NCBI GenBank assembly: GCA_945859605.1
Contig: OX243825.1
Coordinates: 19,298,191 to 19,362,190, forward strand
Direction: 5' to 3'
Length of the DNA: 64,000 bases
Source of the DNA: Lumbricus rubellus
Lineage: Eukaryota > Annelida > Clitellata > Crassiclitellata > Lumbricidae
The translations under genes and the position numbers were made by a program. Shown piece after piece: positions 12,437-24,700 of this stretch. The notes beneath the pieces are model-generated. The model was not told where the DNA came from and made no database searches. It saw nothing but the letters and a program-made list of their open reading frames with translations. The first letter of the stretch is position 1, and each line of letters begins with the position of its first letter.

Positions 12437-13854
12437 AATATAATTGAATGGACACAGAAAAACAGTCAGTACAATGTATGTGTGTAGACAACAGCAGGGT
12501 TGAGAGCGCCTCTGAGTAGTTCTCTAAACAGGACGCTATATAAATTTCATAGACCTAGATAACTAGAACAGATTGAAACTTTCACTGCACCGAATGAACT
12601 CGACACAAAACTGTGCATTTCTTTGTGTGGCACTTTTGTCCAAAGACCTGCACAGTGCACATATTGCAGACGACATCAATGCTCAATGAAGGTCAACCAA
12701 CATTGGAACAGTAAAGCTCTTTGCTGCAGGTGGTTGCCATGGTTGCGGTGGTCATAGGTGAATCCAAGCTATTTGATCTCTGCTTGATTATAGAAGTGTC
12801 AGGTTTTGTAAAGTAGGTCTACTTTCACAAAGACGTTTTGTCATCTGAATCATATTTTTTAAATGAAATTAGCCAGAAGTTGTACATCAGTACAATAGCA
12901 TGATAACATCACAAGATTACAAGTGTGCACCAAATTCTTAAAACAATTACATGGCAAAAATAATCGCAACAAGCCAATTATTATTTTTCGTAGAAGAAGT
13001 TTAGAATTTAGTCACAGCACTAGTGAAATCAAGTTCAAAATAATGATCCAAGAACTGAAGTGCTATGCAGCTATGATCAGAATAGAATGCAGTTTGGTTG
13101 AATTAATCTCAGCAAATTCTTAAATAAATTAGAAAACATGGAATTCACAAACATCGAGAATCACAAATTTCATTTCATCGACGGAATAGAGAACTTTTAC
13201 AGAAACTGTCTCAAATTAGTTGTGTCAGGTTGAATCATACAGCATTACAGTATGCACGGCATACCTCTTTGGTCAATGCTACCATGACATAAATAGTTCA
13301 TTCATTCATACTATTCAATTCAATTTTTGTTTAATCAACACTTCAGGCTGGCAGAATGCAGCATGTTACATATAACTAATTTTACAAAGATTTTATGTAT
13401 AAGTTCCGCTTATATTAGAAACATAAATAAATATTGGGTTTGAATTAACATTAATTGATCTGTGTCTGTTGTAGGGTTAGCTAGGTTAAAAATTTGTAAC
13501 AGTACTAGCATGGATTGACTACTGTAATGCCATCCTACGAACGCCAAAGTTGAGACCCATCAGCTCCATTGGTCATCCACTATGGCCCAGCCAATGTACT
13601 CTCATGGTTCCCGTCTCATACACTTACATTCACGCGTTGCAATTCCGCTACAAGTCAGCCTGGTCACCAATCACTTTGCTCTGCTGTCCATGGAGATATG
13701 AAGGTTCCTTGCTTCCACTGATCATCACAAGCTTGTTGTGCACTCAATCCGAACATTAGAATAATCTGCATGTTGTGCATTCAATGTCTGGAGATGTCAT
13801 GGGAGGAGGAGGCTGAGTAACTGGCAGCGGACATGGAGTGGAGAAAGTGTGTTC
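12437..13854. other. Non-coding stretch, nothing recognised
   Basis: AT-rich sequence with short open frames only. I could not support any gene, RNA or repeat here. Confidence 0.5.
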
Positions 13855-13975
13855 ATTCATTCATTTCAGACATTTATATAGCACCTTTTCAAGAGTATCT
13901 ACTCAGAAGCGCTCCCGACCCAACCACGGCTAAAAAGAACAATCTTGCCCAATATACCGACCTGCACAGAAAGGA
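13855..13975 (-). mobile_element. LINE 3'-end fragment (GWVGSASE family)
   Basis: Read on the minus strand it encodes KIVLFSRGWVGSASE and a stop, followed by a 3' tail (GAGTAG, GGTGCTATATAAATG) and (GAATGAAT)n. This is the extreme 3' end of a non-LTR family scattered through the window. The copy is severely 5'-truncated, as usual for target-primed insertion. Confidence 0.75.
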
Positions 13976-14003
13976 CTAAGTTCTAAGTAAGATCTTCCTT
14001 TAA

Positions 14004-14075
14004 CCCTTTACCCGTTCATTTTTCCCGTTAAGACCGTGTTTTCAGCGAATATTCTTGGGGCAAACAGGTAAAGGG
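14004..14075. mobile_element. Tiny TTAA-flanked TIR element (72 bp)
   Basis: It begins CCCTTTACCCG and ends GGTAAAGGG, between TTAA at 14000-14003 and at 14076-14079. Same target preference as the 11.7 kb element, but a different sequence. Confidence 0.75.
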
Positions 14076-14406
14076 TTAAATACATGTACTGTCTCAATTA
14101 ATTCGGCTCACGACTACCAGTACTTTCCATTTATCTCAGATAACCAAGTAAGCAGTCATTCTGGAAGGTACTACATAAATCTTTTGTTAATCACATACAT
14201 ATATTACAACGTTACATACAACACAACAACCATACTGTACAATGCTGAAACGTGGCTAAGTAGCCTTCTACTCAATGCAGTTTAATCAACAGATAATCCT
14301 CGTGAAAACAGAAACATAAGCAGCGTTACAGTTCGATTCGACATCCAACATCGTTAAATATACAAGCGAATTTAAGAGTCTGATAAACCAAAATGTACAA
14401 CACACT

Positions 14407-14749
14407 CAGGGCTGTACTCAGGACTTTTGAGGTGAGTACACACTACCGCCGGTAAAATTTTCCCACCCAAATTTTTCTCTCGTAAAAGTCGCCAATTTCT
14501 CGTCCGAAAAAACTGACCTTTTTTTAGTCGTCCGGTCGAAAATTTTACCAAAAGTCGCCAATTTTCTGTCCTAAAAAAACTGACGACCATTTTTTTTAGT
14601 CACTTGCTCCAAAAATTTACCCAAATTTAGCGTATACCCGTGTACCCTGGTTTTTGCCCGCATATACCCTGGTTTTCGGGAGGTGAGTATACGATGCCGT
14701 TTTTTCCCGGAGGTGAGTATACCCTCGTATACCCTTGAGTACAGCCCTG
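14407..14749. mobile_element. hAT-like MITE (343 bp)
   Basis: The inverted ends CAGGGCTGTACTCA and TGAGTACAGCCCTG are flanked by AACACACT (14399-14406) and AACTCACT (14750-14757), a 7/8 target-site duplication. The interior repeats GGTGAGTA(C/T)AC and TATACCC motifs and is non-coding. Confidence 0.85.
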
Positions 14750-15123
14750 AACTCACTCCTCCCGGCCTTGACCTTCATATGGTTCACAGCAAAGTCACTT
14801 AATCACAAGTGTCGTGTACATCAGGTCCAGCCTTGTTTGCTAAGACGGATGTCTGAAAATGATCCATACAAAATATAACTACACTGCCTCTAGCGATTGC
14901 TACGGACCGTTTGAAGCCCGCACAGGAGCACGTCCATTAGAGCAGGTGAAATTACGTCTACAAAGGTGTTTCGGACGACTTGCATAGAATCCATTTCAAA
15001 TTACTCTGAGCAATAAAACACCGCGAAAATCAGTTCAGGCCTAAGAGACAATTTAACTTCCGAATTAAGTCGTCCGCAGTCACTTACTGGACAAAGCTCA
15101 ATTACACAAACTCAACATCTTAA

Positions 15124-15186
15124 CCCTTTAATGTTGGAGAGTATAGGATTTTCCATACAATTTACCACCATCTCGGCATTAAAGGG
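15124..15186. mobile_element. Tiny TTAA-type TIR element (63 bp)
   Basis: It begins CCCTTTAATG and ends CATTAAAGGG. The left flank is TTAA (15120-15123); the right flank reads TTAC, one mutation from TTAA. Related in form to the 72-bp element at 14.0 kb. Confidence 0.65.
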
Positions 15187-15552
15187 TTACATGACTGCCC
15201 ACACTAATTCACTGGCGTCCGCAAACGATTTTCAACATGCTTCTTCCAACATTCTGGAAATTTAACTTTCCGAACCGCAAACAAGCAAAGACCCCGATGT
15301 ATTTTCACGCAGTTATTTAACACCCACTGGTCAGCTTCAGCACCAGCAACAACCAGGCAAGGTAACACAGAGATCTGCCAGAGACATATTTCAGCCTTGA
15401 ACACCGACCGCTACATAACACAGTGGCACGTAACCCAACAAATTTTCCACCTCCTCATAAGACCCTCGCTCGGCACCCACACACCTCGGACACCACACCT
15501 CGTGTGGATCGGCCCTGATGATGGTGGTTCAGTCGTCGCTGGTAAAGGCACG

Positions 15553-15735
15553 TTATATGTACACTGTTCCGTAACCAGAGTGATTGGCGCCGTCGCCAAG
15601 GTCGAGTTCAAGGTCGGAGCGAGCGACGGCGATGTCTTGAACCGTCAGGTGGTTGAGCGTGGCCGTTGCCATAGCAACGTCTGGAACGGCGTTCCTCAGC
15701 GGTAGACCGCTGAAGCATTCATTCGACAGCTGATT
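15553..15735 (-). CDS. BTBD7: BTBD7 seventh, possibly last, coding exon
   Basis: It joins in phase (acceptor GTTGCAG) and reads NQLSNECFSGLPLRNAVPDV then AMATATLNHLTVQDIAVARS, ending in YGTVYI and TAA. The stretch AVPDVAMATATLNHLTVQDI parallels the human LMPDIAVGVSTLSLKDRRL motif, so I assign it to this gene. Whether the TAA is the true end is uncertain: a GTAC inside the last codons could be a donor to further exons left of 15.5 kb, where I found none. Confidence 0.7.
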   Translation of the reverse strand, partial: NQLSNECFSGLPLRNAVPDVAMATATLNHLTVQDIAVARSDLELDLGDGANHSGYGTVYI

Positions 15736-18700
15736 CTGCAACGACAACAGAATGAAAACAGAACTTAATTCATACATGATGCAAAATCAAGAATAAATAT
15801 TAAATGGGTAAGTATTTTCTTTATCATGCCACTTGGGACGGAGAACATCATCATGATACATCGAAGTAGTAGGTGATAATAAAACGTAAAAATAAAATCA
15901 CAACTCAAATATTAGCCTCAAACTATACAGCATTCCACAGCGTGGTATCTGTAAATGCAAAGGGAGAAAATCCAGTTATTCGTTCAGGCAGGAGAAGATC
16001 ATTGAGGACATGCCCAGGGTCAGTGAGGACAGAAGCAAAGAGGGATTCATCTGCCGTAGAACACAACACGTCAAACGTAGGAGTATCAGTTGGCAAAAGC
16101 CTCTGTAGCATCAGCTATCTAATCATGTATAAATGTATCAATCAGATGTTTATTGCCTTTTAGACAACAGCAATCTCAAGGAAACATAGAATTGAAACAG
16201 AAAGCTCGAGATTCATTCATTCATTCAGAGCATTTATATAGCGCCCCTTCACGGAACTACTCAGAGGCGCTCCCAGCCCAACCACGACCAAAGAAAAAAG
16301 ACTTGAGAGACTTGTAGAACCCAGCCGTATGGACCACAAGTAGAGAGCGAAGCGTAACCGGGAGGTCGTTCCAGACAGTGGGTCCCACGACCAAGAAAGC
16401 ACGGCGCTGCTTAATAGCCAAGCGAGCCTGCCGGACAAGAAGCTCTCCCCTAGCCGAAGAGCGAAGTACACGACACGCTGTGAGATTGATCACAAAAAAA
16501 CATTTGTGTAGTGCGACTTCGAGAAAACTCAACAGAATCGAAGACCAAAATAAAGCCAGGCGGCACGTAAAAGAACATCATTAATAGCTACGAGTTCCAA
16601 GAGTGTTGGTAGAGTCAGTCCAAAGCTTTAAAAATGGGAGGGTAATGCTAATTATCTCTGTAATAACACAGTGCTCTTTACTGACTAACTGACACTGACT
16701 AACCAACCAGCCTGATAGTTTTTCTCAAACTGTCATATCAATACTCTAAGCCTTAGAACTGCTTGATCTAAAAATGTTTTTACTCTAGATAGCGAAACCA
16801 TGAAGCAAAGGGTTGGTACAAAGTCTCGCATGTACGTGAACTCTGGTTGTGTCAACACTCAACAGTGCCAGTTCTTGCAATACATCTGCATCACAGATGG
16901 ATAGGGGTAGACATGTCTGGGACATGCCTACCCATTATTCAAGGTTACCACTCAGGAGCGCTCCTGACCCGACCTCAGCTGAAAAGGACGTCTGAGCATA
17001 CAGGGGAGCAATTTCCATGAAACGAGACCAATAAAAGAGAACGATGATGCCATCTAAGAGCAGTTCATGCTCGGGAAACAACGATCATATATGTAGAGCA
17101 TGACATTTGTACACCAAGAATAGACTGACAGAGCTTTTATACTATCAGGTGCAGGACAGCGCTACTGAATCTGTGAGCGGCGCTATATAAATGTTCAATT
17201 ACAATTACAATTACTATCATGAGCTCATCTTCAATATCAGCAAAACCAAAAATATGGATCCACGTCATTTCCATTTCATGTAAACAAAATCCATGGTACA
17301 ACAAAGTAGGACATGACATGCAATACAGCAGCCGTATCAAAACAAAAATTATCACACATTACCAAGCACAGGTATCTTAACTAACAAGTCCTCACAGAGA
17401 TATGATGATGATGATGATGGTGCTCTGCCCTTAGGCAGGTTCATTGGCTTTATGCCTCTGGGGATGAGATGAGTGAGGTGGTTTCCCGTTGCCTTCCCCA
17501 CAGACAATGATGGGTAAGCAACTTGCCCAAGGTCGCTCCGCAGGAGCTTGCACCCCTGCGTCCCACACGTGCTAGCCCGAGATATCTAAATCTCTGCATG
17601 TCAACTCCCAGCCCGGGGCTTGAACCGCAGTTCGTTGCATCCAACAGACGAATGCCGTTCGCGCTTACCGGTGTAGCTAACGAGGCTATCGAGATATATG
17701 AAAAGAAATATATGAAAAGAGATATATGAAAAGAAATATATGAAAAGAGATATATGAAAAGAAATATATGAAAAGAGATATATGAAAAGAAAAAAATTCA
17801 TTCGTTGCTGGCGACTTAAAAGATAATTCCTTACCTCGAGAGCACCGACGTTCTTTCCCGCTGGCGAATCCACCTGGAGTGGACTGGGCCTCATCTGCTG
17901 CTGGAAGTGGTAAAGATGAACCGGATGATGGTGGCAGATCTGCGAACGCCGGCTGCGCAGTGGTGTCAGGTAGCATCCACCACCGACAAGTGGCAGAGAC
18001 ATGTCCTTGCGATGCGCAAGCGAGACATCGCACGTGTCCTGCAACAGCTCGACGGCCAACTCGGGCAGACCGAACTCACGTACGACCCTCAACTGGATCT
18101 GATGCATGACGGAACGACGGTCACAGCAAAGCAGAGAGAATGCCCGCTGTGCCAGGCTGCTGTGGATCACCTCTGCCTCACGCAGCTTCATCGAATGAAC
18201 AACTTCTCTGTCCGGCACTAAACAACATAAATAAAACCAGTCAATAACATAAATAAAACCATTTAACAACAAACAAAACCAGTTATAAATCAAACTATGG
18301 ATGGGAATCCGTATGCTCTACGTGCTCGCGGGAGCCCGCGATCAGAGACTTTTCCGGCTATCTGTGAACAATGTTAGGAACGCTGCTGCTGAATGCAATA
18401 TAATGTAAATGTAATAATAACTATATTACAGAGAAAGCAGCTTTGTTTCCTTTGAAGCAGCAATCTGAAAAATTTCTTATTACCATGACAGTTTCATCTT
18501 GTTACCATTTTTACAATGTTCAAACTTATTGTGCATTATTCACACACAGCAAATGAGTAAAACTCCTAAATTAGCTTCTCCAACAAATAGCATCTGGACG
18601 ATTATATTGTTTCGCATTTAAAACAACCACAAATTTACATCTTGTGCTATGTAATCATATAGCCACACTACAGATATCACCACATTCAAATATTCTCATA

Positions 18701-21700
18701 ATGCAGATAACAGAAAAATAACTGAATAATATTGTAAAATCAACAGCTCCACTCACTGTACCTTCCCAAAATATAATGATCACTACAGTACAACCGCTGA
18801 ACACCCGGCAGGTGCCATTATTACACCGTGGTGTAATACGCGCAGTGCACCTTCGATGCTTCACGCACACATTTCGAAAACGCTAAACACATTCCATGCG
18901 CAATATGACACCACGGTGTAATATGAGCACCTTGACCAACTACGCACACGCTCCAAAACCTCCAAAGATCATCTAATTTCATCCACACAGGTATCAATCA
19001 ATCTCCCAGGCGACAGTTTCCGAAGTGCAAAAGTGAATCGAATTACCTGGCATTGTGGCAGCGATAACGTCAACACCTGAAGAAGTGAACGAAGGCGGTG
19101 GAAGTGGCAGCTTGCTCATCATCTCTGGCGAGTACAGTCGGTCTGGCAGCATGTACAGCGCGTCCGGTTTGGCGCAAGTATGCACGAGACGTAGCGGAAC
19201 AATGCTGCTGTCAGATCCTTTCGACAAGACCTCTTTCATTATCACCTACAAGAGCACAGCAAGTATTCTGCATATGAATATTCATGCAAGTATTCTGCAT
19301 ATGAATATTCATGCAAGTGTTCTGCGTATGAATATTCATGTAAGTATTATGCATATGAATAATCATGCATGTATTCTGCATATGAACATTCATGCAAGTA
19401 TTGTGCATATGAATATTCATGCAAGCATTCTGCATATGAATATTCATGTAGATGTCAGCCATTTTTTCATCATAACATCGGTCCAATTCGCAAACTGTCT
19501 ACAGATTAATTAAATAGAGCACATGTGCACCAATTAAAAGCAGATAAGTACTTTAATCCATACATGTTCGTTCATTCATTCATACATTACAGAAGTTTAC
19601 ATAGCGCCATAGCAGACTCTCGTGTATACCAGAATTTGTAACTAGCTGCGATAGGACAGCTGATACTAATCAATAAATAAACAATAAATACAATATATCA
19701 ATATATTTTACCCTGGAACCATTTTATGTAAAATTTAATTAATTATGTTTATATTTAAAATGTTCTTCGTCTACACATGTTAACGGGAAGGCCTGGCATG
19801 CTAAAAAGTAAACCTCAACAAAATACTAGAATCTGCAGTAAAAACTTTTGTCATAAGAATGCCTCATACGACAATATTAAGATATGCACTAAACCCGCCT
19901 AACTCGTACTAACAATCAAAACACAATTTACAATCGAAATTACCTTTGCTTCACGGTAAAATGGCAAGAAAAGACGAGGCTTGACAAACAGAGACATGGT
20001 CCTCGTGCGAACCCAGGCACTTGCAGTCGACTGGCTAGGCGCGTCGTAGGCAGCGTATGGTCCCGAAACGCACACAAGCCCGCGCTTGATGGCTCCCGTA
20101 AGGACATCACTGTGAGCTGGAATAATGTGGGCGCTGCGCATGTGAGGCAAAATGTCCGCTAGGATTTCACGAAGTTCTGCGTCGTTCATGTCACGCTTGC
20201 GGACGCCCTTGCGGCTGATGCTGTGAGCCGTGTGGCTCAACAGGTTCGGCTCTGTGTCAAAGCAAACAAGCAAGCAAGTATAATCTTTATTCAAATCAAT
20301 TCACAAATGCACTCGGGTGTACATATATATAACTAGAGGATAACAGTTTCAAAGTAAGTAATTCATATTATTTTATATCGGCATTTATCAGCATTCACCA
20401 GACTCACTTCCATAAGAACAGAAATTTTTCATACACTGCAGCAAAATTCTGACTAAACATCACCATTTTACAGCTTTATGCAGCACCATATAGCCGAAAA
20501 CTTCTACCCTGAAAAGATACTAAATCAATTGCCAGACACACACACACACACACACGCGCACACACATTATACATGCAAACATGCATAGAGAAAGAAGTGC
20601 AGAGGAGCAGCCATTGAAGCTGATCCATGAGCCAGTCATGCGTTTGAAGTGCAAGCGCAACTTCACTTCTCTAAGCCTCATTAAATGAGGGTCAGTGGCA
20701 GACTACTATTCCTCTCAAGCACACACAATTACCGTGGCATTCCAACAGTTCAATGCATTCAGTCAATAATTACCCCAGGAGCACAAGTACCAAGCAAACA
20801 GCCTCATATGCTTTCCACCTCTTCTGCCCATACATCTTCTGTCAGCGGTTGCAAAAATAATTGTGCTTGCTCAAGATTTTGTTTTCTATATATGATCCTT
20901 GAGGAGCTCCCCTTGAAGATGTAATGAGTGATTTATGCATCATGAACACAACAAATTAGAACATCACAGTTGTGCAGTTATAAAGCACCTCTCTCAGAAT
21001 GACTATTAAGAGAAACTCTCCGTATGAAAAGTCCAGAGAGAGAGGAATGCCTTAAAATAATGAGGCAGATAACGAAGAATTGAGAAAACAGTTGAAAATA
21101 TGTCAATTATTTCAGGGCTGTTTTTAAGGAATATTTAGAAAAGTTCTGCACAACTCCTTCTTTTCCTTCCCATCCTCCATTGTAAATTACTTCAAATCGG
21201 AGGACAATGACCATTTTTCCCTAGTTTTAACTGACACGATTGCTTTTATAACTGCACAAAATCCATTTAAAACTGCACATTTTGTGTATAAAGTCTGCAC
21301 GTTAAAAAGCCCTGAATTATTTATTTAAGTTGAACTTATCATCCCACTATAGGATATATCTCTAAAAGCACTGATAAATAATTCGTAGGAATAAGATGAA
21401 TACCTCTCTCTTCAATTCGCTTCACCAACTGGTATTCTCCCCACTTGATGACAGCCAGCAGCACGTCTAATTCAGATGCCTAAAAAATTACAGCATACAC
21501 ACAAACACACATGTATAGAATTTAAACACAACATGATTCAGCATTGTTTAAGATCACAGAACACATAATTATATATTATTATCCACTTCCCCGACCACAT
21601 AACCGAATCGTCCAGTGGGCAGATGACAACTTGATGAGGAAAAAACTCTAACGAGAATGCTTTATAATGTTCTTCATGTAAACCGAAGTGCGGTTATGCA

Positions 21701-24700
21701 GCTGAATAAATAAAGATCATACTTCTTACTTATTTACTTATAGCAAGTATTAATGACCAAAGAACTTCAGTAGCAACACTGTAACAAAGCTTAAGACATA
21801 ATAACATAAGTCAGTGACTTGGTTATATGACTAAGCAACGTTGAAGTCCATGGCAAACTCAGTGACCAATAGATCCAGTAGAAAACAAAGAAGAATGCTA
21901 AAACAAATTATTGAGAAAACGAGTCCTGAATTTCAGTCCGGTTAAAGGAGTCAATTCAGACTCAGCAGAATGGACTTTGTTGGAAAGGAATACCAAACTA
22001 CAGGGCCTCTGACATAGTGGTTGATTGGGTAGAGTGCTCAACCCATAACGTGGGGAGTACGGGAATTCCCTTTGAGGCAGAGCTCAACTGCTTAGAGATC
22101 ACGAGCAAGTCCTTAAGTTGATGCTTTGAAGATTTGGCTGAGGCCACAGCCAAAGTATTTTAAACCAATTGAATGTTTATCTTCACAGTTAGCTTTGGCA
22201 TGCTAACAAGAAGCAATGGCAATAGTTCAGATGGTTAAATGCACCAGACAAACCAAGGCATAAAAGGAATGTGATGCCAACTACGAGTGAAGGACTTGCC
22301 TGAAAGGTCTTTCTATATACAGATATACCATCTCTTTTCTATATACAGATATGCTATCTCTGCTTTAAAAGTAGCTTTCTAAACACCAAATTGCTACCAA
22401 ATAATTTACATGACAAATGTAAAATTATGTATTATGGAGAGGGTTTGACATGCGCAATAACATATATGATATATAATATATCAACCAAGTAGTCACCTTA
22501 ACTCATTACACCATTTCAACTAAACAGTCGCCTTCCCTAACCATAACACATCAATAATATATAACAGTCACCTTCCGTGACAATAACATATCAACAAAAG
22601 AGTCACTTTAATTCATCATAACATTTCAACAAAACAGTCTATAGGTCTTCCTTAACCATAACATTTCAAAAACATTTAATAGCCACCTTCGTCGAAATCA
22701 ATCAACGAATATATCAACAAAACAAACAGAGATAAAGGTCATGAATATCAAAAATTCATCAATTAATAATGTTCAATCAATCAATCAATCAGTTCACTTT
22801 ATTGCAACAAGAAAACAAGATGACAGCAAAAGTAGAAAATAAGCATGCATTGGCTACAAAGGGAGTGGCCCTAAAGGGTCGGACATCCCGCTGGGAAGGG
22901 TCACCCAAGTAAAAAATTCCCACGAAATCAAATGAGTTATGCACTAGTATCAGGTATTTTCAACAATTGATAGAAAACAATGCAGTTGAAAGAAAACAAT
23001 GCAGTTGATAGAAAACAATGCAGTTGATAGAAAACAATGCAGTTGATAGAAAACAATGCAGTTGATAGAAAACAATGCAGTTGATAGAAAACAATGCAGT
23101 TGATAGAAAACAATGCAAAGAAAGTACAATGCCAACCTGAAGGTAATCTGAGCTAATTGTTTCGATAAGGTATTCTTTGCTGAGCTCGCAGAGTACAGAG
23201 GAATGAGCGACCTGGACAAACTCTTCCTTCAAGAAATGCAGGGTCTGTCGATGAACCCAGTCGGATCCATACGGTTCGGAGCTCCACTGCAGTATGTTTA
23301 TCAGATTGTCTATTGTTATGCTGTCGACAATGATGTCCTCGCAACCTAATCACGCACAAAACGTACGCAATCATTAATGATGCACGACCATCGCACACGA
23401 CTAACAACGGGGAATGCATACCAATAAGAACAGTAGCACTATGCAGTCGGAATAAAACAGCTGAGCATATAAAGGGCAATACAATTTGCTTCTATGTGCA
23501 CTTGTTATAGCGCCCCTTCAAGCTCTCTCTCTACTCAGAGGCACTCCCGAATGTAGAGCAGACACTGCATCGGAGTTTCACACCGAAGCGCTGAGCAATT
23601 GTGAATGAAGGGCTTGCCCAAAGTCCTTGCGCAGCGAGGTGGATTCGAACTTCGAACCTTCTGGCTCCAAGGCAACAACGCCCCCACCACACCACCGCGT
23701 CCTATTTTTTACTCCCGACTACAGCAAGGACACTGCATCGGAGTTTCACGCCGAAGCACTGAGCAATTTTGTGAGTCAGTTATAATGAGACAACTGTAAA
23801 AATCGGCAGCAGCTGCATGCTGCTGAAATCAAGGTGACACAAGTTGTTTGAAAATAATTGCCTACACAGTCTTGCGCATATCGACAAGGTTTCACATGAA
23901 GTGTCTGAGAATCACAGGTCAGCGTAAAAATCTGCTGCGCTAGCTTCTCAGCTGCTGCATGTGCAAACTGGCAGCTAACATGCGAATGCAGCCATAGCAC
24001 TGGTTGACTGTCACAGGAATTGACTGGTTCAAAAGTAACAGCTGAATTGTATCGATAACCAGCAGCAGTAAACAATACATGTACTTCCTTGTCCAGTCAC
24101 CACATAATGCATTCAGTACTCAACAATACAACATACATGCATTTCATTCCCACCCCGACTTTTCGGACTGACGATGTTTCTAAAATGTCATTCTGCAAAA
24201 GAGTCGCAAAATGAATCATTCATTCATTCATTATATATGCATTTATATAGCGCCTCTTCGAGTGGGCTACTCAGAGGCGCTCCCAACCTAAGCACGGCCA
24301 AATAAAACTGTCTTAAGATGAGAGAGGAAAGCCTGATTCAACAACTATATAGTTCAATACAAAAGCAGCAGAGTATAAGCCAAATAATAAAGTTCCCGAA
24401 AATTAAAGATTCAAATGAATAAGGCCTATAAAAAATGTTGTGTTTCCGGTAACCCGACCAACCCTCTTTTATTGCCGCGACTCAAATAATTTTGTGAATT
24501 TTTTTTAAAAATGTTTTTTTATATAAAAAAAGTGAAATTTTTTTTAACATATTTTTTTAACATTTGTATTGACATAACAGAAAAGACGTCGACAAAATTA
24601 AATTAATACGACTTTTTTCTAGAGCAGTTTTAGGTGCAGACAGTCGGGAAATAGGCAGTTTATACTTGCTTAGAACACGTACTTTGTTGCAGCGTGTACC

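Noticed and set aside
17601..18293. 230-residue open frame as a separate membrane protein
   Set aside because: It is the sixth BTBD7 exon read through both flanking introns; the hydrophobic Phe/Ile/Tyr part is the 14-bp repeat.
19211..19513. Open frames of Met/His/Asn repeats on both strands
   Set aside because: Translation of the 27-bp array; the real exon begins at 19245 on the minus strand and runs the other way.
22950..23232. Open frames reading the 19-bp repeat on the minus strand
   Set aside because: Read-through of a BTBD7 exon into an intronic minisatellite.
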